A stretch of DNA of 17,658 nt, taken from contig CAZRDB010000103.1 of NCBI GenBank assembly GCA_964598695.1, positions 1 to 17,658 of the forward strand, in the 5' to 3' direction. Within the stretch, counting starts at the first letter, position 1. Each line of letters begins with the position of its first letter. The translations under genes were made by a program, and so were the position numbers. The notes under the pieces are model-generated. The model did no database searches. It saw only the letters and a list, made by a program, of their open reading frames with translations, and was not told where the DNA came from. Below are positions 1 to 8,769 of this stretch, piece after piece. This DNA is from CAZRDB01 sp964598695. Its GTDB lineage: Bacteria; Armatimonadota; Zipacnadia; UBA1398.

Positions 1-2791
1 GGAGCGCCGGGAGCAGCTCGATCTCGCCGGTGTGGCTCTGGAGCAGCATCTCGGCGACCGCCGCCGTCCCGCCGAAGTTGCCGTCGATCTGGAACGGCGG
101 GTGGTTGTCGAACAGGTTCGGCAGCGTGCAGCGCGCGAGGAGCTGCTTCAGGTTCGCGTAGGCCTGGTCGCCGTCCCCAAGCCGCGCGAAGAGGTCGCAG
201 ACCCAGGCGCGGCTCCAACCCGTCCCGCCGCCGCCGTGGGCGAGCCGATACTTGAGGCTCCTACGGGCCGCGGCCGTCAGCTCGGGCGTCCCGCGCGGGG
301 TGAGATCATCGGCTGGGTAGAGCCCGTACATGTGGCTGATGTGCCGATGGCCGGGCTCGGGCTCGGCGTAGTCCTCGACCCACTCCTGCAGCCGGCCGTC
401 CTTCGGCGAGATCTGGAGGGGAGCGAGTTGCGCGAGCGCGCTCTCGATCTCCGCCCGCAGCTCCGGCTCGCCCCCGAGCACATCGAGGGCCGCCAGGCAG
501 TTGGTGAACAGGTCGCGGACGATCATCAGGTCCATCGTCGCCGCGTACGTGAACATCGACCGCGAGCCATCGGGCTTCTGGAAGCTGTTCTCGGGTGAGT
601 GCGAGGGGCTCGTCACGAGCGTGCCCGCCACCGGCGTGCCCTCCGGCGCCTCGACGAGAAAGTCGAGGATGAACCGCGTGGCCCCGCGCATGATCGGCCA
701 TCCCCGCTCGCGGAGGAACGTCTCGTCCCGCGTGAACAGGTAGTGCTCCCACGGATGCCGCGCGAACCAGGCCGAGCCCATCGGCCACACGCCCCAGACG
801 CCGTCGACCGGTGCGGTTCCGCGCCAGGCGTCGGTGTTGTGGTGGAGCACCCACCCGCCGCAGTCGTAGTACTCCCGCGCGGTCTTGGCCCCCGTCACGC
901 GGATGTCGTCGAGCAGGTCGAACAACGGCTCGTGGCACTCGGAGAGGTTGCAGGTCTCCGCGGGCCAGTAGTTCATCTCCGTGTTGATGTTGGTTGTGTA
1001 CTTCGAGCCCCACGCCGGCACGAGGTCCTGGTTCCAGATCCCCTGCAGCGTCGCGGGCTGGCCGCCCGGCCGGCTGCACGCGGAGAGCAGCCACCGGCCG
1101 AACTGGAAGTAGAGCGCGCATAGGTCGGGGTCGTCCGCGCCCTGCTGGACGTCACGGAGGCGCTCGTCGGTCGGCGTCGCCGAGGCCGTCACGTCGCCGA
1201 GGGTCATCTCGACGCGACCCATCAGCCGCGCAACGTCGTCCTCGTGGCGCTGCCGGAGTTCGTCGTAGCTGCGCGCCTGGGCCGCCGACAGGCGCCCGCG
1301 CCAGAGCGGGCTCGGGTCCTGGCCGATGTCCCGGTAGTTGCGGTAGCTCGTCGCGGCCGCGAGCAGCAGCACGGCGCTGTCGGCGCCCCGGACGCTCAGG
1401 CGTCCGTCAGCCACCTCGACCGTCCCGCCCTCGACCTGCCAGGTGAGGCCGCACCCGAACCGGATGCCCTCGCCCGCGACCCCCGCCTGCAGCTCGCGCG
1501 CCTCACCGTCGCCGACCCATCGTCCACGGAGGACGAGGGCGCCGTCCTCCAATGCCGGCGCCCCGTGCGGGTGCGGCGTGGTGAGCGTCGTCTCGAACGT
1601 GAGCCCGCCCGGCGTGTCGGCCGCGAGCCGCACGGCGAGCACCTGGTCCGGGGCCGAGAGGAAGCACTCGCGGGTAAGCGTCGTTCCGCCCGAGCGGTAG
1701 CGGACGCGTGCGGTCCCCGTCGCGAGGTCCAGCTCCCGACGGTAGTCCTCCGCGCCGGTGACCTCCGGGAATGCGAGGTTCAGGTCGCCAAGTGGCTGGT
1801 AGGCCTGCTGGCGGACGGGGTCGCCCATGAAGTGCTCGTCGGCGAGCCGGGTTGCCTCGGCCTCCTTGCCCTCGAACAGCAACCGGCGGATCTCCGGGAG
1901 GTACTGGCTCGCGCCGGGACGGTCGTAGTCGTGCGGGACGCCGGTCCAGAGGGTGCCCTCGTTGAGCTGCAGCCGCTCCTCCTCGATCCCGCCGAAGACC
2001 ATCGCGCCCATGCGGCCGTTGCCGAGTGGCAGCGCCTCGTTCCAGTTCGCGGCGGGCTGGCGGTACCACAGCATCTGGCGCGCTCCTTCCGGTGCGGGGG
2101 CGACCCCCGTGGGGGCGATCGGGTGCTTGATGCGGAGTCCGCCCTCGGCGAGGCTCACGTAGGCGGCCTCTCCCGGCAGGCGCAGGTCCCACTCCGCCAC
2201 GCGGCCGTCGAGGCCAAGCGAGCTACGGGTGGGCTCCGCCGCCAGCGCCGCGACCTCGGTCTCGGTCAGGGCGCGGCGGTAGATCGCGATGCGGCCGATG
2301 CGCCCCCGGTACCGGTGGCCGCCGCCGCTGTCGGCCCCGATGCGAAAGGGCAGCGCGTTGGTGGCAATGGGCTTCATCCCCGGCCGGCCCTGGTCGGCGA
2401 TCGCGCGGCCGTCCAGGTACAGGCGGAAGACTCCCTCACTCGCGCTGAAGACACCGGCCACATGGCTCCACTCGCCGGGAGGGAGCTTCGCGTCGGCCAT
2501 CAGGAGACCCTCGGCGACCACGAGTCGGAGCGAGTTGCCCGGGTAGGTGTCGAGCATGTAGCCGCTCTGGCCGCCCGCCGGGCTCTTGTCGAGAATCCGC
2601 ACGCCGGCCTCGTCGTACCGCTCGGGCCGGATCCATGCCTCGAGGGTGACGGCCTCGGTCAGGTCGAGGGCCCCCGTGGGCGCGACCTCGAGGAGCGGCG
2701 ACTCCGGGGTGAGGGACATTCCCTCCTCGTCGGCGGCCAGCGCCACCCCCGCGAGCAACGCCGCGGCGAGCACCTTGGGGATCCACATCAT
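1..2791 (-). CDS. GH95 family alpha-L-fucosidase (or alpha-L-galactosidase) with N-terminal LamG domain, C-terminus cut by window edge
   Basis: Predicted secreted retaining-fold-independent exo-glycosidase; GH95 enzymes release terminal alpha-L-fucose (some alpha-L-galactose) by inversion. The frame is open from the ATG at 2791 to the left edge, 930 residues visible, so the C-terminal sandwich is missing. A signal peptide with an ALA-A cleavage site covers residues 1-20. A LamG/concanavalin-like domain follows (about 27-200, ending in the typical RIAIYRRALTETEV). The GH95 N-terminal domain starts near residue 238 (NWNEALPLGNGRMGAMVFGG, LNEGTLWTG). The catalytic set known from Bifidobacterium AfcA appears present: NIN at N601/N603, HSPEN with E734 as likely general acid, and QIDGNFGG with D903. 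GGAGGAGG lies about 7 nt upstream of the start; a second ATG follows directly. It lies 120 bp downstream of the PD40 lipoprotein gene but behind a strong hairpin, so it may be transcribed separately. Family assignment is firm; substrate is inferred. Confidence 0.93.
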   Translation of the reverse strand, partial: MMWIPKVLAAALLAGVALAADEEGMSLTPESPLLEVAPTGALDLTEAVTLEAWIRPERYDEAGVRILDKSPAGGQSGYMLDTYPGNSLRLVVAEGLLMADAKLPPGEWSHVAGVFSASEGVFRLYLDGRAIADQGRPGMKPIATNALPFRIGADSGGGHRYRGRIGRIAIYRRALTETEVAALAAEPTRSSLGLDGRVAEWDLRLPGEAAYVSLAEGGLRIKHPIAPTGVAPAPEGARQMLWYRQPAANWNEALPLGNGRMGAMVFGGIEEERLQLNEGTLWTGVPHDYDRPGASQYLPEIRRLLFEGKEAEATRLADEHFMGDPVRQQAYQPLGDLNLAFPEVTGAEDYRRELDLATGTARVRYRSGGTTLTRECFLSAPDQVLAVRLAADTPGGLTFETTLTTPHPHGAPALEDGALVLRGRWVGDGEARELQAGVAGEGIRFGCGLTWQVEGGTVEVADGRLSVRGADSAVLLLAAATSYRNYRDIGQDPSPLWRGRLSAAQARSYDELRQRHEDDVARLMGRVEMTLGDVTASATPTDERLRDVQQGADDPDLCALYFQFGRWLLSACSRPGGQPATLQGIWNQDLVPAWGSKYTTNINTEMNYWPAETCNLSECHEPLFDLLDDIRVTGAKTAREYYDCGGWVLHHNTDAWRGTAPVDGVWGVWPMGSAWFARHPWEHYLFTRDETFLRERGWPIMRGATRFILDFLVEAPEGTPVAGTLVTSPSHSPENSFQKPDGSRSMFTYAATMDLMIVRDLFTNCLAALDVLGGEPELRAEIESALAQLAPLQISPKDGRLQEWVEDYAEPEPGHRHISHMYGLYPADDLTPRGTPELTAAARRSLKYRLAHGGGGTGWSRAWVCDLFARLGDGDQAYANLKQLLARCTLPNLFDNHPPFQIDGNFGGTAAVAEMLLQSHTGEIELLPAL

Positions 2792-2860
2792 GCGAGCGCC
2801 TCCTCCGTTACCGGACGGGCGGAGGCTTCGGGCGGCCGGCCTCGGGCACCTGCGGAAGAG

Positions 2861-2908
2861 GCGTCCCCCCCCCGGCCGCGGACCGGGCCGCGACCGGGGG
2901 GGGGACGC
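2861..2908 (-). terminator. GC-rich hairpin after the PD40 lipoprotein gene
   Basis: A perfect 15-bp inverted repeat (2861-2875 against 2894-2908; GCGT, nine C, GG, and its complement) with an 18-nt loop starts 2 nt past the stop codon of the gene at 2911-4542. It is placed as a terminator for that minus-strand gene, but no T-tract follows. The nine-base C and G runs also make it prone to sequencing error. Confidence 0.55.
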
Positions 2909-2910
2909 TG

Positions 2911-4542
2911 CTACCAGGCGCGCCAGCTCGGGTACTCCTCGGACGACGCGGCCGTCGTCACCCGCGTGAGCCCGGTGCCGTTGGCGTTGACCGTGTAGAT
3001 GTCGGTGTTGCCCGAGACCTCGCACGAGAATGCGATCCGCGCGCCGTCCGGCGACCACGAGGGCTTGTTCGCTTCGCCGCCCAGGGTGGTGACCTGCGTC
3101 TGACCGGAGCCGTCCGCGTTCATCACCCAGACTTCGTAGCTGCCGCTTCGGTTGCTGATGAAGGCGATCCGGCTCGCCACCGGCGACCAGCACGGCTGCC
3201 AGTCGCACGTCGCGCTCGTCGTGAGCCGCGCCACGCCCGTGCCGTTCGCGTTCATCGCATAGACGTCGTACCGATTGCGGTCGGGCGGGGTTGTCGGTGC
3301 ACCCGAGCCGGTGTCCCGGTCGGAGTCGAACGCGATCCGGCTGCCGTCCGAGGACCAGCTCGGGTGGCGGTCGTCCGACGTGTTGCTCGTGATCCGCGTC
3401 GGGCTCGCGCCCGTCGAGGTCATGGTGTAGATCTCGCGGTTGCCGTCACGCCGGCTCGTGAAGGCGATCAGACCGCCCGACGGTGCCCAGTCCGGGTAGA
3501 GGTCCTCGGCCGCGTTGCTCGTCAGGTTCATGGCTCCGGTACCGTCGGCGTTCATCGCGTAGATCTCCCAGTTCGGCTCTCCGGGGCGGTTGGTCTCCCA
3601 CGCGATCTTGGCGTTGTCCGGCGACCAACACGGCCACTCGTCGCGCGCCGTGTGGGTCGTCAGGCGGCTCGGGCCGGTCCCGTCGGAGTCCATCGAGTAG
3701 ATCTCGCTGTTCCCGGCCGCGTCGCTCCAGTAGACCAACATTCCGCTCTCGCCCACCGGGGGCGTTCCCACCGTCATGGTCACCTTGAGCAGCAGGAACG
3801 TCTCCTGGTGGAACCAGACCCAACCCTCGTACAGGCCATCGGCCAGCCCGCTCCGGTTGACCGTGATCGTTACGGGAAGGCTCTCCGGTGGCGCGCCCTG
3901 GGACGGCGGGGGCCAGGCGCGCCCTCCGTCGGGCGAGATCGAGGAGATCCAGTCCGCCGTCTTGCCCGTGGTCCACGGCGAACCGGTGTAGGGGACGGTG
4001 ATCGTTGTGGTCATCGAGGTCTGGTCGACGCCGAAGGCCAGCTCGGACGGCGCAACCGAGAGCGGGTCCGAGGGGTCGTCGCCGCTGCCCACGATCGTCC
4101 AGATCGTGACCGCCGCCGTGCCGCCCGTCTCCTCCTGTCGGATCGCGCCTCCGGCCGCCTGGGCCGCCGTTGAGACGACCACACCGCCCTCGTAGGCGCC
4201 GGTGGCGAGGCCGGTGCGGTCGATCGTCACCTGGACGGTCACCGGGTTCAGTCCATCGGTCTGGATCGTCGAGGGCGAGATCTGGGAGATCCAGTCGGAC
4301 GCCCCTCCGTCGAAGCCCTGGGGGCGCAGGTACAGGGTGCGCGCGGTTCCGGCCGAAGCCTCCGCGACTTGGAACGCGAGCGTGGTCACCCCAGGCTCGA
4401 ACACCAGGTCCTCCGGAGTGACGATGGGAGCCGGGGAGGTGGGACCGGCGCCCGGAGCACAGCCGTCGAAGATGAACCCCGCGCAGGCGAGCAGGAGGAG
4501 CAGGCAGCACATCGCGCCAACCCGGACTGAACGCACGAGCAT
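2911..4542 (-). CDS. Exported lipoprotein with two BACON-like domains and a six-repeat PD40 (TolB-like) beta-propeller
   Basis: 543 residues. The start is the ATG at 4542, where a hydrophobic signal sequence begins; LLAC (C20) is a plausible lipobox, so the protein is probably a lipoprotein. Residues about 40-130 and 155-255 are two BACON-like Ig sandwiches, each with a DWI-S-ISP strand and a GLA-G-YEG turn. BACON domains are usually found on secreted carbohydrate-active or mucin-binding proteins. Residues about 265-543 hold six PD40 repeats of the form IY-MN-DGTG---LT------P-WSPDG--IAF, which should close a TolB-like six-blade propeller. No catalytic motif is seen, so a binding or scaffold role on the cell surface or in the periplasm is inferred. 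The open frame continues far upstream of 4542 antisense to the kinase gene, but that part is not protein-like. It is divergent from the kinase (254 bp apart). Function is unknown. Confidence 0.88.
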   Translation of the reverse strand: MLVRSVRVGAMCCLLLLLACAGFIFDGCAPGAGPTSPAPIVTPEDLVFEPGVTTLAFQVAEASAGTARTLYLRPQGFDGGASDWISQISPSTIQTDGLNPVTVQVTIDRTGLATGAYEGGVVVSTAAQAAGGAIRQEETGGTAAVTIWTIVGSGDDPSDPLSVAPSELAFGVDQTSMTTTITVPYTGSPWTTGKTADWISSISPDGGRAWPPPSQGAPPESLPVTITVNRSGLADGLYEGWVWFHQETFLLLKVTMTVGTPPVGESGMLVYWSDAAGNSEIYSMDSDGTGPSRLTTHTARDEWPCWSPDNAKIAWETNRPGEPNWEIYAMNADGTGAMNLTSNAAEDLYPDWAPSGGLIAFTSRRDGNREIYTMTSTGASPTRITSNTSDDRHPSWSSDGSRIAFDSDRDTGSGAPTTPPDRNRYDVYAMNANGTGVARLTTSATCDWQPCWSPVASRIAFISNRSGSYEVWVMNADGSGQTQVTTLGGEANKPSWSPDGARIAFSCEVSGNTDIYTVNANGTGLTRVTTAASSEEYPSWRAW

Positions 4543-4796
4543 GGGAGTGAAGCCCCCTCTCGAACGGCGTGGCCCCATTCGCCCAAGGCGCCAGACCACT
4601 GGCGTCCAGTTCGCCTGCCGGCGAGAGGCGACCTGCGCCGGCCGGCGGCCCAGGGAGGCCGAACCGTCCGGCCGCCGAAACTGCAGTGCAGGTGGTGCAG
4701 CGACTGCTCGTCGGACGCCTGGCGCGCCCGCGATCCCAGCCCCCCGGCTCTGGACGCGACGCGCCGCCGCGGGGCGTTCCGCGTAAGGGGTGGTCC
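4543..4796. other. Divergent intergenic region between lipoprotein and kinase genes
   Basis: 254 bp that must carry the promoters of both divergent genes. I looked for sigma70-like and sigma54-like (TGGC/TTGC) elements and found none convincing. No RNA gene or convincing small ORF is seen. Confidence 0.5.
4785..4790 (+). promoter_or_regulatory. Ribosome binding site that sets the GTG start of the kinase
   Basis: AAGGGG lies 6 nt before GTG 4797, and no better start is seen in this frame. It supports placing the kinase start at 4797 rather than at the ATG at 4923 in the same frame. Confidence 0.6.
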
Positions 4797-7353
4797 GTGA
4801 CGACCGACGACCCGAAGCGCCCGACCGGCTCTCCCGGCGACGCGAACCCCGACCTCGACCGCGAGCTGCGCGCCGTGGCCGATGCGCTCGGCCTCGCGCC
4901 CGATCAGGCCCGCAACTGGCGCATGGTGCGGAACGCCTGCGCGCTCCTGCGTGGCGAGCGCGACGCCCTGGCCGCCGCCGCGCAGGCCCTCCCCGATGCC
5001 GCCGCGCGCACGGATGCCGAAGAGGCGCGCCGCCGGAGCGAGGAGCTGTACCGGCGCGCGATCGCGACGGCCGGNNNNNNNNNNCCGGGGCAGGGACGGC
5101 GGGCTCGAGAGCGCCTACGAGTACATGGGCGACGGCATCGAGCGCATGACCGGCTACCCGGCCTCCGAGGTGCTGGCCGACGGCAGTCTGATCCACATCC
5201 GCCGTGCCGTCATCGGCGGCGAGGCGCGGGGCATGTCGATGGAGGAGGCCGCGACCGCCAACCGCGAGGGCGCCCTCGACCACTGGGAGGCCGACTACCT
5301 GGTCCGACACCGCGACGGATCGCTCCGTTGGTTGGCCGACACCTCCGTGCTGGTGCGCGACGCGAACGGCCGCATCTACGGATCGCTTGGGATGCTGCAG
5401 GATGTCACCGAGCGCAAGCAGGCCGAGGAGTCGCTCGCCAATGAGCGGACCCTGCTCAAGGCGGTGCTCGATCTCATGCCCGGCGAGGTGTTCTTCAAGG
5501 ACACCGAGAGCCGGTTCGTCTACTGGAACCGCCGAACCGCCCAGTTCGGCGAGGCCTGGCGGTTCGGCGGCGACCTCGCCGGACGGACCGATCTCGACCT
5601 CCTCCCCGACGACCCCGTCTACGCGCGGGCGCTCTTCGACGAGGAGCAGGAGATCATGCGGACCGGACGGGGCTACCAGGGGCGCCTGATCGGCGAGGAC
5701 GGCGCCGACCAGCTCCTCGCCACCAAGCTCCCCCTGTACTCGTCGGCCGGCGCCCTTCTTGGAGTCGTCGGGGTGAACAACCACATCCCGCGCGAGCTGC
5801 GCGAGAAGGACGCCGCCCTGCGCGCGAGCGAGCGGGAGAAGGCCGCTATCCTCGACAGCATCCCCGACCATGTCGTGTACAAGGACCTCGGCTGCCGCAT
5901 CGTGTGGGCGAACCGCCGGTTCGCCGACCACCTCGGGGAGCAGCCCGAGGCTCTCGTCGGGCGCGACTGCCCCTTCCGGGAGACACCGCGATGCGTCGCG
6001 TGCCCGTTCCACGATGCCGTGCCCACCGGCCAGCCCCACACGCGGCAGATCCCCGGCGACGACGGCTCGACGTGGACCGTGAGCGCCATCCCCGTCCTCG
6101 ACGACGGCGGTGTGGCGCTCGGGGTTGTCGAGATCTCCCGCGACATCACGCGGCAGCTCCAGGCGGAGCGGGAGGCCGCGCTGCACCAGGCCAATGCCCA
6201 GCGCGCCCAGCGGCTGGAGAGCCTCGGCGTGCTCGCCGGCGGGATCGCCCACGACTTCAACAACCTCCTCGCCGCGATCATGGGCTACGGCGAGCTGGCC
6301 CACCGCGAGGCCGACGAGGGGAGCGAGCTGCAGCGGCGGCTCGGCGAGATCGTGGGCGCCTGCGAGCGCGCCCGCGATCTGGTGCGGCAGATCCTGACCT
6401 TCAGCCGGCAGAGCGAACCCCAGCCCGTGCGGGGCCCCCTCCAGCCGATCGTGGACGAGTGCCTGCGCTTCCTCCGCGCGTCGCTCCCGACGACGATCGC
6501 CTTCGATCTCGACCTCTGCCCGGAGTGCGGACCCGTCCTGGTCGATCCGACCCAGTTCCACCAGGTCGTGATGAACCTCTGCACGAACGCCGCCCACGCC
6601 ATGCGCGGCCGCGGGGGTGTCCTGCGCGTCGAGCTGGCCGAGGTCGACGTCGATGCGCAGCTCGGCACGACGCTCGGGGTGGGCGCGGCGGGGCGGTTCG
6701 CCCGCCTGACCGTGAGCGACACCGGCACCGGGATGGACGCGCAGACGCTTGATCGCGCCTTCGAGCCGTTCTTCACCACGAAACCCAGCGGCGAGGGCAC
6801 GGGTCTCGGCCTCTCCACGGTCCATGGGATCATCCAGCGCCACGGCGGCGCGATCTCGCTCCGGAGCGAGCCGGGCGCCGGCACGACCTTCTGCGTCTAC
6901 CTGCCCGTCGTCGCTCAGGCCGCCGCCGAGCCCGCCGAGCGCGGCGACGCCAGGGCCGTGGCGGGAGCCCGCGTGATGGTGGTCGACGACGAGCCCGCCG
7001 TCGCGGCGATGTCGGGGGAGGCGCTGCGCGCACTGGGGCACGAGGTCGAGACCTTCGTCGACAGCCGCGATGCCCTGCGCGCCTTCGCCGACCACCCCGA
7101 GGCCTACGATCTCATCCTCACCGATCAGACGATGCCGCACCTCACGGGGACCCACCTCGCCGCCGCGATGCGCAAGAGTCGCCCCGGCCTCCCCGTCATC
7201 ATCGTGACCGGCTACAGGCCGCGCGTCGAGCAGGGGCCCGTCGACCTCTGGAGCGGCTGCACCGTGCTCGCCAAGCCGTACAGCCTCGGCGAGCTGGGGC
7301 TTGCCGTGGAGGAGGCGCTGCGCGTTCGGCGCGACGCCGATGGCAGCCACTGA
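4797..7353 (+). CDS. Cytoplasmic hybrid sensor histidine kinase: PAS-PAS-PAS-HisKA-HATPase-REC (contains scaffold gap)
   Basis: Autophosphorylating sensor kinase with its own receiver. There are 92 residues before the gap and 755 after it. The N-terminus is charged, with no signal peptide or membrane segment, so it should sense a cytoplasmic cue. Three PAS domains lie at about 5040-5420, 5450-5800 and 5840-6150; the first is split by the N run. The H-box GGIAHDFNNLL has its phosphoacceptor His at 6250-6252. The HATPase shows an N-box (MNLCTNAAHAM), DTGTGMD, FEPFFTTK and GEGTGLGLS. The receiver shows VVDDE, phosphoacceptor Asp at 7123-7125 (LTDQTMP) and the conserved Lys in LAKPYS. This resembles CckA/NtrB-type hybrid kinases that pass phosphate to an HPt protein; none is adjacent. 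The frame differs on the two sides of the gap only because ten N is a placeholder: a true gap length divisible by three restores one frame. PAS3 carries a C-x7-C-x2-C motif. The signal is unknown. Confidence 0.92.
5075..5084. other. Scaffold gap (10 N) inside the kinase PAS1 domain
   Basis: Exactly ten N, so the length is arbitrary. Codon phase on the two sides (last full codon ends at 5072, next in-frame codon starts at 5086) requires a real gap length that is a multiple of three, possibly zero. Comparison with typical PAS domains suggests only a few residues are missing before the DGIERMTGY segment (inference). Confidence 0.95.
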
Positions 7354-7441
7354 GGCGGCCGGCCGCGGGCCGGGAGGTCGCGGCGCAGCCGAGGGGAATC
7401 GTCCCACACGACCCACCCACTGCCGGAGAGGGGCTCGTCCC

Positions 7442-8722
7442 ATGCCACGCCGTGCACTCCACCTCCTCGCATTGGTCCTCGTCGCGCTCGCGTGCGTCTC
7501 GTGCCGCGCCGCCGAGGACGGACCGGTGCTGCGCGTCACCCTCGACCGCCCCGACGCCACCTACACCTGCGGCCAGCAGGCGACGTTCCGTGTCGAGCCG
7601 GCTCAGGCCGGGGCGGGCGTGACCGACATCGCGCTGCACTACACGCTCACCGAGGACGGGGGGCGGATCATCGCCGAGGGTGCGGTCCCGGTGGCCGACG
7701 GCCGCGCGATCGTCAACGGGACGCTCGGCGAGCCCGGCTTCCTGCGGCTGACCGCGACCTGGGAGGCCGGCGGCAAGACCGTCACCGGCCTGGGCGGCGC
7801 GGCCTTCGAGCCGGAGCGGATCGGACCGGCCGCCCCCGAGCCCGCGGACTTCGTGAGCTTCTGGGAGGCGCAGAAGCGACTGCTCGCGGCCGTCCCGATC
7901 GATGCCCAGGTCACCGAGATGCCCGCGCTGAGCGACGCCGAGCGGACCGTCTACAAGGTCAGCCTCGCCAACATCGATGGGAGTCGGGTCCATGGCTGGC
8001 TCGCCGTCCCCACCGCGACCGGCCCACACCCGGCCGTCCTGACGGTCCCTTGGGCCGGCGTCTACCCCACGCCCCTCGGGCTTACCGACTGGTCGCGCCG
8101 CGGCTTCCTCGCCATGGCGATCAGCGCGCACGATGCCGACATCGACCTGCCGCAGGCGGAGTACGACGCGCTCAACGCCGGCGCCCTCGCCGGCTACCCG
8201 GCCCAGGGGCGCGACAGCCGGGAGACCTACTACTTCCGCCGCGTGTTCCTGGGCTGCGTCCGCGCCGTCGACTACCTCACCGCGCGCGGCGACTGGAACG
8301 GCCAAGCGCTGATCGTCACCGGATCCAGCCAGGGCGGAGGGCTCTCCCTCGTCACGGCCGGGCTCGACAGCCGGGTGACCGCCATCGCGGCCAACGTCCC
8401 CGCGTTGTGCGATCACCTCGGCCACTTCGCCGATCGCCAGCCCGGCTGGCCGCGGATGGTCACGCCGGGCGATGCGGCGCAGGAGCGCACGGCGCCCTAC
8501 TTCGACGCGGTCCACTTCGCGCGCCACGTGACGTGCCCCGCGATCGTCGGGGTCGGCTTCGTCGATGTGGTCTGCGCGCCTTCGGGAGTCTTCGCGGCCT
8601 ACAACGCGCTCGGCGGACCGAAGCAGATCGTCTGCACGCCGTCGATGGGACACTCGCAGAGCGCGGAGTACGGCGAGCTGCTGGGACGCTGGATCCCCGA
8701 GCAGGGGCAGAAGGGGAAGTAG
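7442..8722 (+). CDS. CE7-type acetyl-xylan esterase / cephalosporin-C deacetylase-like hydrolase with N-terminal Ig-like domain
   Basis: Predicted exported serine esterase that removes acetyl groups from xylan or acetylated oligosaccharides. 426 residues from the ATG at 7442; GGAGAGGGG lies about 8 nt upstream, while the open frame further upstream overlaps the kinase gene and is not protein-like. The signal sequence ends in LACVSC, and C18 or C21 could be a lipid anchor, though the lipobox is imperfect. Residues about 28-125 form a beta-rich Ig-like domain of the kind often placed before acetyl-xylan esterases. The alpha/beta-hydrolase domain (about 135-426) matches the AXE1 family. The nucleophile is S296 in GSSQGGG, the acid D375 in GFVDVVCAPSG and the base H404 in GHSQS, all at the spacing usual for the family. 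It starts 88 bp after the kinase on the same strand. Substrate preference is not shown by the sequence. Confidence 0.9.
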   Translation: MPRRALHLLALVLVALACVSCRAAEDGPVLRVTLDRPDATYTCGQQATFRVEPAQAGAGVTDIALHYTLTEDGGRIIAEGAVPVADGRAIVNGTLGEPGFLRLTATWEAGGKTVTGLGGAAFEPERIGPAAPEPADFVSFWEAQKRLLAAVPIDAQVTEMPALSDAERTVYKVSLANIDGSRVHGWLAVPTATGPHPAVLTVPWAGVYPTPLGLTDWSRRGFLAMAISAHDADIDLPQAEYDALNAGALAGYPAQGRDSRETYYFRRVFLGCVRAVDYLTARGDWNGQALIVTGSSQGGGLSLVTAGLDSRVTAIAANVPALCDHLGHFADRQPGWPRMVTPGDAAQERTAPYFDAVHFARHVTCPAIVGVGFVDVVCAPSGVFAAYNALGGPKQIVCTPSMGHSQSAEYGELLGRWIPEQGQKGK

Positions 8723-8725
8723 GCG

Positions 8726-8758
8726 CGAGGGCGAGGGCCGGAGCAGCCCGCGCCCTCG
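8726..8758. terminator. Hairpin between convergent esterase and beta-helix genes
   Basis: CGAGGGCG (8726-8733) pairs with CGCCCTCG (8751-8758) over a 17-nt loop. It lies in the 47-bp space between two convergent stop codons (8722 and 8770), where a bidirectional terminator is expected. No T-tract is present on either strand. Confidence 0.45.
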
Positions 8759-8769
8759 ATCCCACCACG

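Noticed and set aside
2980..3740. Regularly spaced similar DNA units resembling a repeat array
   Set aside because: They are the coding repeats of the PD40 propeller: about 110-150 bp apart, diverged, and in frame. They are not CRISPR or satellite repeats.
4543..4796. Possible sigma54 promoter (TGGC with TCGC 7 nt later)
   Set aside because: The -12 element is wrong and the match is no better than expected in GC-rich DNA.
5075..5084. Apparent frameshift in the kinase
   Set aside because: The shift coincides exactly with an arbitrary-length N run, so it says nothing about the gene.
7355..7366. Palindrome GCGGCCGGCCGC after the kinase stop
   Set aside because: Short GC palindromes are frequent at this base composition. 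There is no loop or T-tract, so I did not call it a terminator.
4543..7560. Very long open frame on the minus strand antisense to the kinase, continuing the lipoprotein frame
   Set aside because: It crosses the N gap, is composed of GC-driven residues with no domains, and the lipoprotein has a clear signal peptide at 4542. The plus strand encodes a well-conserved kinase.
7199..8769. Minus-strand frame continuing past the gap of the beta-helix gene antisense to the esterase
   Set aside because: It is an artefact of the ten-N placeholder shifting the frame. The real chain ends at 8770 in the other phase, and the plus strand holds a complete esterase.
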